This document shows, piece after piece, positions 9,633 to 19,197 of a stretch of 64,000 bases of DNA. This DNA comes from Chitinophaga filiformis. Lineage in GTDB: Bacteria; Bacteroidota; Bacteroidia; Chitinophagales; Chitinophagaceae. A program made the position numbers and the translations under genes. The stretch is from the NCBI RefSeq assembly GCF_023100805.1, contig NZ_CP095855.1:2149001-2213000 (forward strand), written 5' to 3'. A model generated the notes under the pieces. It was given only the letters and a program-made list of their open reading frames with translations. It searched no databases and was not told the DNA's origin. Positions within the stretch are counted from its first letter, which is position 1; each line of letters begins with the position of its first letter.

Positions 9633-10024
9633 GCAAGGGCTTTGTTCAGTACATTTTCGAGCTGTTTGCACAGCTCGCCGAAGCTGGAAGGCTTGGTCAG
9701 GAAGTGTGAGGCGCCCAGTTCGGCAGTCTCAATGCCGTCCTTTTCTCTTAGGGAAGTGGTGAAAATAACAACAGGAATATCGCGATAGGCGCTGTTCTTT
9801 TTTTTGATTTCAGCCAGAAACTGTTTGCCGTTCATTTTAGGCATATTCAGGTCCAGGAATATAAGATCGCATTGAAGGTTGCCGCTGGCCAGCATTCGCA
9901 AGCCTTCTTCCCCGTCAGAAGCAAAATAACAGGTAGCAGCACTATCCACGATGGACATTGCCTCTCCAAAAAGCTCCTGATCGTCCATATCATCGTCTAC
10001 CAGTAAAATTACTTTTTTTGCCAT
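9629..10024 (-). CDS. Single-domain response regulator (CheY/Rcp1-like receiver)
   Basis: 131 residues, all receiver domain. The acidic pocket is Asp10-Asp12, the phospho-acceptor is Asp58 (FLDLNMPKMNG), the switch Thr is at 89/90 (IFTTS), and Lys111 is the conserved lysine (FLTKPSS). There is no output domain, so it should act by protein contact, for example in a phosphorelay or by docking to a kinase. No histidine kinase gene is adjacent, so it is an orphan. Its stop codon overlaps that of the GH172 gene on the other strand. Confidence 0.9.
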   Translation of the reverse strand: MAKKVILLVDDDMDDQELFGEAMSIVDSAATCYFASDGEEGLRMLASGNLQCDLIFLDLNMPKMNGKQFLAEIKKKNSAYRDIPVVIFTTSLREKDGIETAELGASHFLTKPSSFGELCKQLENVLNKALA

Positions 10025-10648
10025 ACGTGCCGCAAAATTAGGGATAATCCGCCAATCTATGGCGGGTTTAGGGAGAATGTTTATGGTTACAGATATTATA
10101 AAAAAGAAACATGAATATGTCGCATAGCGAATGTCGCAGGTGCTGCAGCAAAGATATGTAAGTTGCTGCCTGGCGGCAAGCCGGATACTGCCACGATGCC
10201 TGCACCAGGTTTTTCTCCCATTGTACTGACATGCAGCAGGGGAAGATGTTTGCGTAATATGGTAAAATAGAACGGCTTATGATTATTATTAATTGTTGTA
10301 ACTTTTTTCGCAGGAAATGTTGTATATTCAATTAGTCGCAATTAGTCTATAATGCAATACTGCACTGCAATTGCAGTGTTGCAGGGAACCCAAGTTGATC
10401 CCCGGGCAGGGCACATATAAAGTTAACCTGATTGAAATGGAAGACAACCTTTATCTGCGTATACTCAACGCATTGTCTTTGAAATTGTATTTATACTTCA
10501 CTCATCCAGGTGTTCAGGTAATTCACCGCCAACATTACTGCAACGATTCCGCAGCACAGTCTGCAAGCTGGCTGAATATTCATCCCGGATAGTATCGCGT
10601 AAACGCAACAATCCCTATCAAGTCTCTTCCTCACCTAAAATAACTAAC
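10025..10648 (+). other. Intergenic region with a 16-bp perfect palindrome
   Basis: No convincing gene is seen in this 620-bp gap; the short open frames on both strands lack recognisable sequence. At 10363-10378 there is a perfect palindrome, CACTGCAATTGCAGTG, flanked by near-symmetric TGCAATACTG and TTGCAGGG. It could be an operator for the downstream regulator block, but it lies 270 bp from the next start codon. Confidence 0.4.
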
Positions 10649-11161
10649 ATGAAACTAGATGTTAACTTTAATCCACTTCTGGCATTTCAGCAAACTGAAA
10701 ATGTACCTGCATCTCTTGAACATTATCTGTCTTCAGAGAAACCTCCGTTATTTTATACCGCACCGCAATGCAATGTGTTGATACAGCAGCTGCAGCTCTT
10801 TGAAAGAAGCTTCTGGTATACTGTTATCAATTCCACTGAAGATAACCTGCTGCTAAGATTTGACCTTATCCCCGGCCTGAGTAAATTATTGATCTACACC
10901 ATTCAGAATGATGATGAAATGATGTTCCTGCATCAGGATATAGGCATTGATATAGGCGAGAATGATTATTGTTACCTGGGCGGTGGCTTTCAGCCGAAAG
11001 ATCTCCGGGTGCTGGTGAGCAAAGGTACATATCAGTCCCTCGCTTTTCCTTTCTCTCCTGAACAGGATGACAGTGAAAGTATGAAGAGTGCGGAAACCTT
11101 TTCGTTCGTAAACAAATTTCTTTTCGCACTGGGCCTGTTGAATACAGAGACGAGGAAATAG
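10649..11161 (+). CDS. Unknown cytoplasmic protein resembling the sensor half of the adjacent AraC regulator
   Basis: 170 residues with no signal peptide and no helix-turn-helix. I do not recognise a named family. By eye, residues about 35-135 run parallel to residues about 30-135 of the next gene's product: a hydrophobic start, LIQQLQLFERSFWYTV against LKQKVQVADSFYCELY, an LLL stretch, then a beta-rich cupin-like pattern ending in YQSLAFPFSPEQ against YRSVYFQVPVAM. This suggests a free-standing ligand-binding domain. It lies 41 bp upstream of the AraC gene on the same strand, so the two probably work together. Function is inferred only. Confidence 0.6.
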   Translation: MKLDVNFNPLLAFQQTENVPASLEHYLSSEKPPLFYTAPQCNVLIQQLQLFERSFWYTVINSTEDNLLLRFDLIPGLSKLLIYTIQNDDEMMFLHQDIGIDIGENDYCYLGGGFQPKDLRVLVSKGTYQSLAFPFSPEQDDSESMKSAETFSFVNKFLFALGLLNTETRK

Positions 11162-11202
11162 AAAACAGATACCATTTATTCTATCATAAAAACCTTACCA
11201 AT

Positions 11203-12207
11203 ATGCCAATTGAGTTCCGGTTGCCTGACCATTTAGTGCAGGACGTTGTGGTAACGCATGCCGTGCCGGCCCGTTACCGTAAATTGAGAGTACCCGTTGA
11301 AGACACCACAGCATTGTTCTTATCCGGCAAGTGGGGCGCGCTGCTTAAACAGAAGGTGCAGGTAGCAGATAGTTTTTACTGTGAATTGTATGCAGAACCG
11401 GCAGCTGACATGGAATTGCTGCTCTCTGTCTCCGAGCCGGTCATTATCATGCAGACAATGATGACCGGTAGTATACGTATTGCGTACGCCGGTAGCCATA
11501 TGCAGCTGCAACCCGGAAAAGTGGGCATGCAGTACCTGGCCCCGGGAGTTGTTTACACCATTAGCCTGACAGCTGGCCAGCATTACCGCAGTGTTTATTT
11601 CCAGGTACCGGTAGCCATGCTGGAAGAGCTGGATGACACATATCCGCAGATAAGCGATATGTTACATACCCTGAAAAACAACAGCGGTTTTTCAGCACAC
11701 CTTCCTTATATCCGCTTGAGCGCCGCTATGCGCAGTGAAATAGAAAAAATGAAGAATTGTCCGCTGACGGGGCAGGCGCGTGCCCTTTATTACAGTAACC
11801 GTATCAGTGATGCCGTGATCGCTTACCTGGACACTATGCATCGGATCACTTTGCAGGATAGCAGGTTGATACTACTGCATGAAAAGGAGATCGACGAATT
11901 TATTGAAAGAGTAGACAAGTGTCCGGAAGAATATGTGAACGTGGAACAGCGCGCACATGCGCTTGGACTGACGGAACGTGCACTGGAAAATGCTTTCAAG
12001 TTGAAGTTGGGTAGCACTGTAAAAATATACATACTGCAGCAGCGGGTTGAAAAGGCCAAACAGCTGTTACTGGCCACCATGCATACGATAACAGATATCG
12101 CCATGGAAGTTGGTTATTCTGATCCCTCTTATTTTATCCGGGTGTTTAAACAAACAGAAGGCATCACGCCGGGTCGGTACAGAAGTGATCACAGTGCAGC
12201 TATATAG
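11203..12207 (+). CDS. AraC/XylS-family transcriptional regulator
   Basis: 334 residues. The N-terminal two thirds are a ligand-sensing region with a cupin-like beta pattern. The C-terminal about 90 residues contain the two helix-turn-helix units of the AraC family: VEQRAHALGLTERALENAFK and then MHTITDIAMEVGYSDPSYFIRVFKQTEGITPGRY, the second being the classic signature. It probably binds DNA as a dimer and controls nearby genes. The next gene is a hexosaminidase about 800 bp away, and the gene before it resembles its own sensor domain. The effector is unknown. Confidence 0.88.
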   Translation: MPIEFRLPDHLVQDVVVTHAVPARYRKLRVPVEDTTALFLSGKWGALLKQKVQVADSFYCELYAEPAADMELLLSVSEPVIIMQTMMTGSIRIAYAGSHMQLQPGKVGMQYLAPGVVYTISLTAGQHYRSVYFQVPVAMLEELDDTYPQISDMLHTLKNNSGFSAHLPYIRLSAAMRSEIEKMKNCPLTGQARALYYSNRISDAVIAYLDTMHRITLQDSRLILLHEKEIDEFIERVDKCPEEYVNVEQRAHALGLTERALENAFKLKLGSTVKIYILQQRVEKAKQLLLATMHTITDIAMEVGYSDPSYFIRVFKQTEGITPGRYRSDHSAAI

Positions 12208-13003
12208 CTGTATATAGGACAAAAGAAATAAAAAAGTACCGGTAATTTGCTGCCTTTGTCCTATCCATTTTATAGATGACTAACGATATTTGAATTGTAT
12301 TTATGAGATTACCCCTATGGAAAGCCATTACGTAAGAATTGTTAATACCAGTAAAGAAATAGTCTTATGAAAGATCTCTAAAGATGCCTTGTTTGTAAAA
12401 TGATTTTCAGGTCTTAGTTAAACCGTCATAGCATAACATATTTTGCCTTTTCATAATAATGCGGGCAGGCATTCTCACCGGATGCTGTTTTCCTCAACTA
12501 CTTACGGCGTAAGTATGCCTGCGGGAGATCAATCAGCCGGATGTCCACTCCTTTGCCGTGCAAAGGTTTGGAGTCCGCTGATGGGAGGTCTGGACAGCTC
12601 TTTTTAATGGTATATTGAGGATAATCAGCTGTTCTGCTTGTCCAGGCGGGACATTCCTGAAACTAATTACATTATTTGCCATGGAGATGGTTATTTAATG
12701 AGATCCCATAAAACGCGATGCATGTTCGTAAACACGTTTAAGCGTTGGTTCCTGGTCTGCCGCCCCTTCTTCATCCATTGAACGGACCCCTTCCCCAAGG
12801 CAGGCTGTACTTTCGCAATACAGTTACATATTGACTCGACTTTCCCTCGTTGACAATTGTGAGTCATCAACTGTATTTTAATCGTTCCGGGAGAATTGCC
12901 ATCAGGCTTTTTTCCCGGAATTTGTATTTTCTCCCCGCTGCTCACAACGGGCCTCCTGAAATGCCCGGTATTTGTTATCTTATACCCCACAAATCAACTC
13001 TCC
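12208..13003 (+). other. Long intergenic region without a recognised gene
   Basis: About 800 bp with no convincing coding sequence on either strand. An imperfect hairpin lies at about 12537-12578, where GTCCACTCCTTTGC and GCAAAGGTTTGGAGTCC face each other across CGT. The rest contains short dyads such as CTTACGGCGTAAG near 12500 but nothing I can name. Promoters for the GH20 gene must lie in its right part. Confidence 0.4.
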
Positions 13004-14869
13004 ATGAAGAATCCCGCATTATTATGCTTAGCGTTATGCTGCCTGTTCCCGCAGGTTTTTGCCCAGAAAAGGGTTCACGTTATACCAGAACCGGCGTCCG
13101 TACAGGAACAACCGGGAGAATTTATTATCGACAATAATGTGGCTATTACGACTACGTCGGCAGACAAACAGCTGGAAGGTACCCTGCAGTGGTTTTCAGA
13201 CCGCGTAAACACCGCCACCGGGTTTCGTTTAAAACAAAACAGGCAGCCTGGTGCCAAGACGATCAACGTTGTGTTGAAACAGGGCGAAAAAGAGGAAGGA
13301 TATACCCTGGCGGTAACACCAAAGGAAATGACCCTGACAGCCGGAAGTCCGGCGGGTGTTTTTTACGGTCTGCAAACCCTGTTGCAGCTACTGCCACCGG
13401 ATATTGAGAGCAGTCAGCCTGTTGCCCGTAGCTGGGCCGTACCCTGCGCCACCATTACGGATTATCCCCGCTTTGGATGGCGGGGCCTGATGTTGGATGT
13501 GAGCCGTCATTTCTATACAAAGGAAGAAGTGAAGCGCTACATTGATGAAATGGCTAAATACAAATACAACATTTTCCACTGGCACCTGAGCGATGATAAC
13601 GGCTGGCGCATAGAAATAAAAAGTCTGCCGGAGCTGACAAAGACAGGTGCATGGCGGGTGCCGCGTACCGGCAGATGGGGGAATTTTGATTCGCCACAGC
13701 CAGGGGAAGCTGCTACAGATGGTGGCTTCTACACCCAGGATGATATAAAGGAGGTGATTGCATATGCCCGCTCCCGTTATATCACCATCCTGCCGGAAAT
13801 AGATGTGCCGGCACATAGCCTGGCGATGATCGCGTCATATCCTAACCTGTCCTGCACTCAGCTACAGTACAACGTAAATCCGGGCAGCCACTTCTATAAA
13901 GCAGAAGATAATGCTTTATGTATCGGCAACGATTCTGTTTTCACAGTACTGGATAAGGTTTTCACAGAAATAGCCGCTTTGTTCCCTTTCAACTACATTC
14001 ATGTAGGCGGAGATGAAGCTTTTAAAGGCTTCTGGGATAAATGTCCGAAATGCCAGAAAAGAATGTCACAGGAACATCTGAAGAACGTGGATGAATTGCA
14101 GAGCTATTTTGTGAAACGCATGGAAAAAATGTTGAAAAGCAAGGGTAAAAAACTGATCGGATGGGATGAGATCCTGGAAGGCGGATTGGCGCCGGAGGCA
14201 ACCGTTATGAGCTGGAGAGGTATGAAGGGCGGCATTGAGGCTGCAAAACAAAATCATCATGTGGTAATGAGCCCCTGGGACTTTTGTTATCTCGACCTGT
14301 ATCAGGGCGATCCTGCGGCGGAACCACCTACCTATGGCATGTGCCGTTTGACTGATTCGTACAACTACGACCCGGTGCCGGTAGGGGTGGATGAGCAATA
14401 CATTCTCGGCGGACAAGGAAACCTGTGGACAGAATCCGTATCTAACTACAGGCACATTCAATATATGACCTGGCCCAGGGCGCTGGCATTGTCTGAAGTG
14501 TACTGGAGCCCGAAATCAAAACGTAACTGGGATGATTTTATCAGCAGGATGGAAATTGAATTTGTCCGCATGGATACTGCTCATATCAAATATTCCCGCA
14601 GCGCCTGGAATGCTGTTATAAAGCCTCAGCAGAACAGTGACGGAGAAGTGTCAGTACAGTTGTCAACCGAGATCAAAGGACTGGATATTTATTACACATT
14701 CGACAATTCTGATCCTGATAACTGGTACCCGCGTTATACCGGACAAGCGCTGACATTCCCACGTGGTGCAACAAATTTGAGTGTCATTACTTACAGGAAT
14801 GGAAAGCCCGTCGGAGACCAGATTACCGTTAGTAAAGAAGAGTTGTTAAAACGACTGAAAGATAACTGA
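13004..14869 (+). CDS. GH20 beta-N-acetylhexosaminidase
   Basis: 621 residues from ATG 13004, which gives the signal MKNPALLCLALCCLFPQVFAQ; the open frame upstream to 12896 has no signal character. Domains are an N-terminal GH20b domain (about 25-150), the catalytic (beta/alpha)8 barrel (about 155-505) and a C-terminal chitobiase-type beta domain (GLDIYYTFDNSDPDNWYP). The catalytic pair is Asp337-Glu338 in HVGGDEAFKG, and WHLSDDNGWRIEIK is also typical. It should release terminal GlcNAc or GalNAc from chitooligosaccharides or glycans in the periplasm. It appears to be a single-gene unit ending in the terminator at 14894. Confidence 0.94.
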   Translation: MKNPALLCLALCCLFPQVFAQKRVHVIPEPASVQEQPGEFIIDNNVAITTTSADKQLEGTLQWFSDRVNTATGFRLKQNRQPGAKTINVVLKQGEKEEGYTLAVTPKEMTLTAGSPAGVFYGLQTLLQLLPPDIESSQPVARSWAVPCATITDYPRFGWRGLMLDVSRHFYTKEEVKRYIDEMAKYKYNIFHWHLSDDNGWRIEIKSLPELTKTGAWRVPRTGRWGNFDSPQPGEAATDGGFYTQDDIKEVIAYARSRYITILPEIDVPAHSLAMIASYPNLSCTQLQYNVNPGSHFYKAEDNALCIGNDSVFTVLDKVFTEIAALFPFNYIHVGGDEAFKGFWDKCPKCQKRMSQEHLKNVDELQSYFVKRMEKMLKSKGKKLIGWDEILEGGLAPEATVMSWRGMKGGIEAAKQNHHVVMSPWDFCYLDLYQGDPAAEPPTYGMCRLTDSYNYDPVPVGVDEQYILGGQGNLWTESVSNYRHIQYMTWPRALALSEVYWSPKSKRNWDDFISRMEIEFVRMDTAHIKYSRSAWNAVIKPQQNSDGEVSVQLSTEIKGLDIYYTFDNSDPDNWYPRYTGQALTFPRGATNLSVITYRNGKPVGDQITVSKEELLKRLKDN

Positions 14870-14893
14870 TTAATACCCAGCCGGGTAATTTAA

Positions 14894-14928
14894 AAAGCGT
14901 CGTCTGAGTTATCAGGCGGCGCTTTACT
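14894..14928 (+). terminator. Intrinsic terminator after the GH20 gene
   Basis: The arms AAAGCGTCGTCTGA (14894-14907) and TCAGGCGGCGCTTT (14912-14925) pair over 14 positions with two G-U pairs and a 4-nt loop. The following T tract is short, so the A-rich 5' flank and U-rich arm end form the usual shape only in part. Confidence 0.75.
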
Positions 14929-15010
14929 GTATTACATATATAACATTTTTATTCTTTTTTCAGAAAACAATTCCTTACTTTGAATGTAATTTAACTATCC
15001 GGAAAACCTG

Positions 15011-16699
15011 ATGACTATACCAACTAGGAGTTTACTTCCCTCGGTAACTCTAACCATTATTTATTGCCTGGTCTCTTCTATTTTTATTCATGCGCGGAAT
15101 AACAGTATTACAGACAGTGAGCTTTGTTACCAGCCATCCGGCTTACAGGTGAACAGCAGGAACAGTGGAGGGGCTGCAACCCGTGACATGGATACAACGC
15201 CTGTTGTTACTACTATTTCTACTACCGCTGCAAATGGTGTTTATGGTGTTGGGAGTACGATCACATTTAACATCACGTTCGACCAGGTTGTAAGGGTAAG
15301 TGGCGGCACGCCGGCGCTTATACTGGGTACAAGCCCTGTCAGCAGGACGGCCTTATATATTTCCGGAGATAGTACGAATACCCTCGCTTTTGCCTATACT
15401 GTAAATACAGGAGACACCACTGCCAAACTGGATTACACTGGTACGGATGCATTGCTCTTCAACGGCGCTGTCATTCGCGGCAGTGGAGGCTCCATTGCCT
15501 CACTGTTATTGCCTGCGCCCGGCAGTGCCGGTTCAATTGCCGGTCAGCGCGCAATTACAATTGACGGGAATGCGCCTGCTGCGCCGGTTATCAGGATACC
15601 AGCCAGCAATACCGTATTCAATACAACTGATATGCTGATCAGCGGCACAGCTGAACCGAATACGCTGATCACGGTATACATAGATGGCAATGTGCTGACC
15701 ACAACTACTACTGACGCAGGTGGCAGCTGGTCGTCGGCTTTTACAGCCGGTTCCCTCGCAGACGGTAATCACAATATCAGGGCTACTGCCACTGATATGG
15801 CGAAGAATGTAAGTCTGCCGAGTACATCCGTCCCCGTTGTAACGGATGTTACTATTCCCAGCGTTATGTCTGTGGCAGTACGTTCCAATAATCAGAATGC
15901 TGCTTATGCTACTACAGATAATGTGATCACGGTTTATTTTACGGTAGATGATAATATTTATCTACCCGACATTACAATACTGGGTAAGCCGGTCGCTGTT
16001 ACTATGGTAGGTGCGAAAGAATACGTTGGCCGGTACACCGTAACAGCAAATGATCCTGACGGCGCGGTTCCCTTCTCTATCAATTTTAAAGACCTGCATG
16101 GAAATGCAGGCGCTACCATCACTGCCACAACAGATAACAGTAAAGTATATATAGACAGAAAGCGACCGGCTGTTACCCTGAATACAATAGAAATGTCGCC
16201 GCTCAGGCATGCATTTCTTGTCTACATCAGTTTCAGTGAAGCGATAGCCGATTTCGACCTGAGTTATCTGACTGCTACAAACGCTGTTATTTCCGATCTT
16301 ACAAGTGTAAGTAACAATGTCATGACCGTACTGGTCACACCGCAGTACGATGGTATAGTTACCCTGAGGCTGGCCGCCAATGCCGCTCACGACGTAGCCG
16401 GCAATCCCAGTCAGGCTGCTGAAGACCTCGCGGTAGAAGCACTCTTCGGGGGATATTTTGAGAAAGTATATCCTAATCCCGCTTCCGGTATCATGCATCT
16501 TCACTTTACCGGCACCGTGAATGAAAAGGCAAAAGTGACTATGACAAGTTTCATGGGGGTAGTAGTATACGAAAAGGATCTGCAGATGGATGATAAAACA
16601 CTGACAGTAGATGTGAGCGGTCTGGAACAGGGAGCGTATATCATGAGGATTAAGTCAAAGAATTATAATTTTTATACCAATGTAATGGTGGTACATTGA
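15011..16699 (+). CDS. Secreted Ig-like protein with type IX secretion sorting domain
   Basis: 562 residues. An N-terminal hydrophobic stretch (about residues 9-27) serves as the export signal. The body consists of Ig-like modules: a Thr-rich module at about 60-175 (GSTITFNITFDQVVRVSGG), a Big-like module at 180-265 (ITVYIDGNVLTTTTTDAGGSW) and further adhesion-type modules. The last about 75 residues form a type A T9SS C-terminal domain, beginning YPNPASG and ending GAYIMRIKSKNYNFYTNVMVVH. It should be exported through the T9SS and anchored or released at the cell surface. No catalytic domain is visible; adhesion is the likely role. It lies alone between the GH20 and pectinesterase genes. Confidence 0.85.
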   Translation: MTIPTRSLLPSVTLTIIYCLVSSIFIHARNNSITDSELCYQPSGLQVNSRNSGGAATRDMDTTPVVTTISTTAANGVYGVGSTITFNITFDQVVRVSGGTPALILGTSPVSRTALYISGDSTNTLAFAYTVNTGDTTAKLDYTGTDALLFNGAVIRGSGGSIASLLLPAPGSAGSIAGQRAITIDGNAPAAPVIRIPASNTVFNTTDMLISGTAEPNTLITVYIDGNVLTTTTTDAGGSWSSAFTAGSLADGNHNIRATATDMAKNVSLPSTSVPVVTDVTIPSVMSVAVRSNNQNAAYATTDNVITVYFTVDDNIYLPDITILGKPVAVTMVGAKEYVGRYTVTANDPDGAVPFSINFKDLHGNAGATITATTDNSKVYIDRKRPAVTLNTIEMSPLRHAFLVYISFSEAIADFDLSYLTATNAVISDLTSVSNNVMTVLVTPQYDGIVTLRLAANAAHDVAGNPSQAAEDLAVEALFGGYFEKVYPNPASGIMHLHFTGTVNEKAKVTMTSFMGVVVYEKDLQMDDKTLTVDVSGLEQGAYIMRIKSKNYNFYTNVMVVH

Positions 16700-17273
16700 C
16701 GTAATGCCTTGCCTGAGGTATTATTGTTGCAATACTTCTTAATATTTCCCCTGCATTTTATGCGCGGTGTCATTAGCCCATATACAGTTGAAAAATAGCT
16801 GTATTCCTTTGTACCAGGAGGTTCAGGTCTTCCCTTCTCCGCTGCTGTGACGGAGCGGATCGCCGCCGGATGCGCATAAGGACGTAAAAATAAAGCGTAT
16901 GAAGAAGGTCGGATTGAAATAACAGCCGGGTCCGGCGATTACAGATCTGTGTTTAAACAAGGGCATCACTAGCCTATGAAAGGCTTCAGGTAAGCCTGGA
17001 GATTCGGTGGAACCTTCTACCTACAGGCGCTCTTCTATAGCATTATAGGCACTGTTCTATAGCGAACGCTATAGAATAGTAGGTGAAATGTAGGACTATA
17101 GCGCTTATAGGTAGGAACCGGTAGGATAGTCGCACCGAATCCTTAGCGAAGAGGTACCGGATATGGTCCCGGAATGCCCGGTAACGATTGCGTAAATAAA
17201 AAGGCTCGCTTTCTTCGTCAAGCGCAGGGATTTTTATAGTTTGTTCCACATCTGTATGACTAAATTCCTTGTT
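16700..17273 (+). repeat. Intergenic imperfect inverted repeat with multiple CTATAG motifs
   Basis: Between 17001 and 17141 the sequence folds back on itself. The outer ends are GATTCGGTG (17001-17009) and CACCGAATC (17133-17141), and the centre is the perfect dyad TTCTATAGCG (17055-17064) and CGCTATAGAA (17067-17076) separated by AA. Between them lie further CTATAG/TTATAGG and CTACCTAC/GTAGG elements in opposite orientation. No open frame runs through it. It resembles a degenerate MITE or REP-like element. The left part (16700-17000) contains a small hairpin (CTCCG...CGGAG near 16840) and nothing else recognisable. Confidence 0.6.
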
Positions 17274-18254
17274 ATGAAGAACAATGTTCACCTTATCGCC
17301 ATATTGTTTTTACTATTGCCAGTCTGTGTACATGGGCAGGATACACGTAAGCATTTGGTGGTGGCACAGGATGGTTCCGGCGATTACCGCTCGATCCAGG
17401 AGGCGGTGAATGCCGTGCGGGATTTTACATATTTCCGTGTGACGATCTTTATCCGGAAAGGTGTGTATCATGAAAAATTGTGCATTCCTTCCTGGAAATG
17501 CAGCATCACCCTGGAAGGAGAGGACCGGGACAGTACCATTATCACCAACAGTGACTATTGGGGAAAACCCTATCCCGGCAGGGATGCATCCGGAAGGGAT
17601 AAATTCGGCACCTTTACTTCGTATACGGTATTGATAGCGGGAGATGATATCGTTGCTGAAAACCTGACCATTGAAAACGGTGCAGGTCCGGTAGGACAGG
17701 CAGTAGCGCTGCATGTGGAAGGTGATCGCTGCATGTTCCGTAATTGCCGGTTGCTGGGCAACCAGGATACGCTATATGCGGGAAGAGCAGATAGCCGGCA
17801 GTATTACAGGGATTGTTATATAGCCGGTACAACTGATTTCATTTTTGGTGCAGCAACAGTATGGTTTGAAGGTTGTACTATCCACAGTAAAAGAGATTCT
17901 TACATTACGGCCGCTTCTACGACAGACCGGCAATCGTACGGGTTTGTGTTCAGCCATTGCATATTAACGGCAGATACAAGTGCGAAGAAAGTGTACCTGG
18001 GTCGCCCCTGGCGTCCCTATGCGGCGACTGTGTTCATCTATTGTACACTGGGCGCGCACATCCTGCCACAGGGATGGCATAACTGGGACAATGCAGAGAA
18101 TGAAAAAACGGCCAGGTATGCGGAATATGAAAACACAGGCGATGGTGCAGATAGCCGTCAGCGGGTGAGGTGGTCAAAACAACTGAGCGCTAAGGAAGCA
18201 AGAAATATCACATTCAGGAAAGTATTTGGCAATTGGGACCCTTTAAAGGAATAG
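17274..18254 (+). CDS. Pectinesterase (CE8), secreted
   Basis: 326 residues from ATG 17274, giving the signal MKNNVHLIAILFLLLPVCVHGQ. This right-handed parallel beta-helix esterase demethylates pectin (homogalacturonan methyl esters). All family signatures are present: GSGDYRSIQEAV at the start of the helix, GNQDTLY with the acid/base Asp165, DFIFG with the nucleophile Asp188, and YLGRPWRPYA with the substrate Arg. The length is normal for bacterial pectinesterases. The frame is open from 17241, but the signal peptide sets the start at 17274. No pectate lyase or SusC/SusD lies next to it, so it acts as a lone periplasmic enzyme here. Confidence 0.93.
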   Translation: MKNNVHLIAILFLLLPVCVHGQDTRKHLVVAQDGSGDYRSIQEAVNAVRDFTYFRVTIFIRKGVYHEKLCIPSWKCSITLEGEDRDSTIITNSDYWGKPYPGRDASGRDKFGTFTSYTVLIAGDDIVAENLTIENGAGPVGQAVALHVEGDRCMFRNCRLLGNQDTLYAGRADSRQYYRDCYIAGTTDFIFGAATVWFEGCTIHSKRDSYITAASTTDRQSYGFVFSHCILTADTSAKKVYLGRPWRPYAATVFIYCTLGAHILPQGWHNWDNAENEKTARYAEYENTGDGADSRQRVRWSKQLSAKEARNITFRKVFGNWDPLKE

Positions 18255-18299
18255 CGGCAATATGTATTTTATTTCCCCACATCTGTGTGCGCAGCCGGG

Positions 18300-18591
18300 A
18301 AATGGCAGATGGGAAATCATTACATAAAATATACGCTGGAGAATACACTAAACGGTGTACCGACCGGTTTAACAGCCTTGATCCGGAATATGTGGTCAAC
18401 TATGTGAGTAATACGTAGGCATTCGACTGGTTGAAAATAAATGTGCCCTTACTGAAGTGTCCTGACAGTATCATTGAACAAACCTATTATTATCATGGGC
18501 GCCTGGTGTCGGTGAAATGGGATAAAACAGGAGAGCACTATAAGAAAGGGAAGGGGTTGAAGCTGTTGGATAGATGGGATAGATGTGTATA
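18300..18591 (+). pseudogene. Fragment of a glycoside hydrolase (MGH1-like) with internal stop
   Basis: A frame read from about 18300 encodes ADGKSLHKIYAGEYTKRC, DRFNSLDPEYVVNYVSNT, a TAG at 18416-18418, then FDWLKINVPLLKCPD and IEQTYYYHGRL, ending at TAG 18589-18591. This resembles the N-terminal part of secreted amylo-glucosidase/MGH1-like glycoside hydrolases, which commonly have a segment of the form D-V-V-N-x-I...W-x-x-x-N-I-P-x-F-x-C-P-D...E-x-Y-Y-Y. The stop interrupts the match and the rest of the enzyme is missing. It lies just after the pectinesterase. The family assignment is from memory of the pattern and is tentative. Confidence 0.42.
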
Positions 18592-18782
18592 GTAGGAGGC
18601 GGTTGAGGAAGGTGTTGGTAAGGCTGGATGAGGAGTGAGAAGTATGGAACTACAGTGAAATGATTTTTCATATATTGGTAATGTCTTAATAGTTAATTAG
18701 TTGGCAATTTGTTGTGGAGGCTTTACTTTTGCCGAAAGCAATACATCCATATGGTATATACTGTTAACCCAATCGAGGTTAT

Positions 18783-19197
18783 TTTTTGTCTAAATCCAAC
18801 ACTAACGCAGGAGATATTATTTCGCCATTAAAGTTGCAGAAGTTCGTTTACTATGCACAGGCATGGCATTTGGCTGTTTTTAACGCCCCTTTTTTATGAG
18901 GATATTGAAACCTGAACACATGGACGGGTATTCCAGGCCTTTATCACCGCTTTAGAGATACGTTACGGGATTCTAATAAATTTGATGCAATTGAATGGAG
19001 GGGCGTTACATTTGTTTCGGAAACGGAGTAATTACTAAAGGAAGTTTATTCTCTTTATGGAGAACATCCGCTGCTTATTTGGAAAAGCTTACACATAGTT
19101 GGTCACCCTGGATGCTAGGAACAGAGTGGCTCTGTATCAACGTTCGGAATGGATAATTATACATGAATCCATGACAAAATATTATAGTAGTTTGAAG
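18783..19197 (+). pseudogene. Decayed Panacea/SocA-domain (DUF4065) antitoxin
   Basis: Pieced together across frames, the sequence reads SNTNAGDIISPLKLQKFVYYAQAW, then (after a shift in the T run near 18890) YEDIE, THGRVFQAF, (shift) YHRFRDT...EWRGVTFVSETE, a TAA, LLKEVYSLYGEHPLL, (shift) LTHSWSPW and ESMTKYYSSL. The opening K-L-Q-K-hhYYAQ-W, the central TxGP-like and VF-x-x-F segment and the closing LTH-x-x-x-PW are the hallmarks of the Panacea antitoxin domain. At least three frameshifts and two in-frame stops (TGA in place of the Trp before THG, and TAA at about 19029) show it is dead. No intact toxin gene is adjacent. Confidence 0.72.

Noticed and set aside
10068..10592. Short open frames on both strands in the gap after the response regulator
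   Set aside because: No domain, unusual composition and contradictory strands; none has a convincing start.
13388..13816. Antisense frame within the GH20 gene
   Set aside because: It overlaps the catalytic domain and has no family support.
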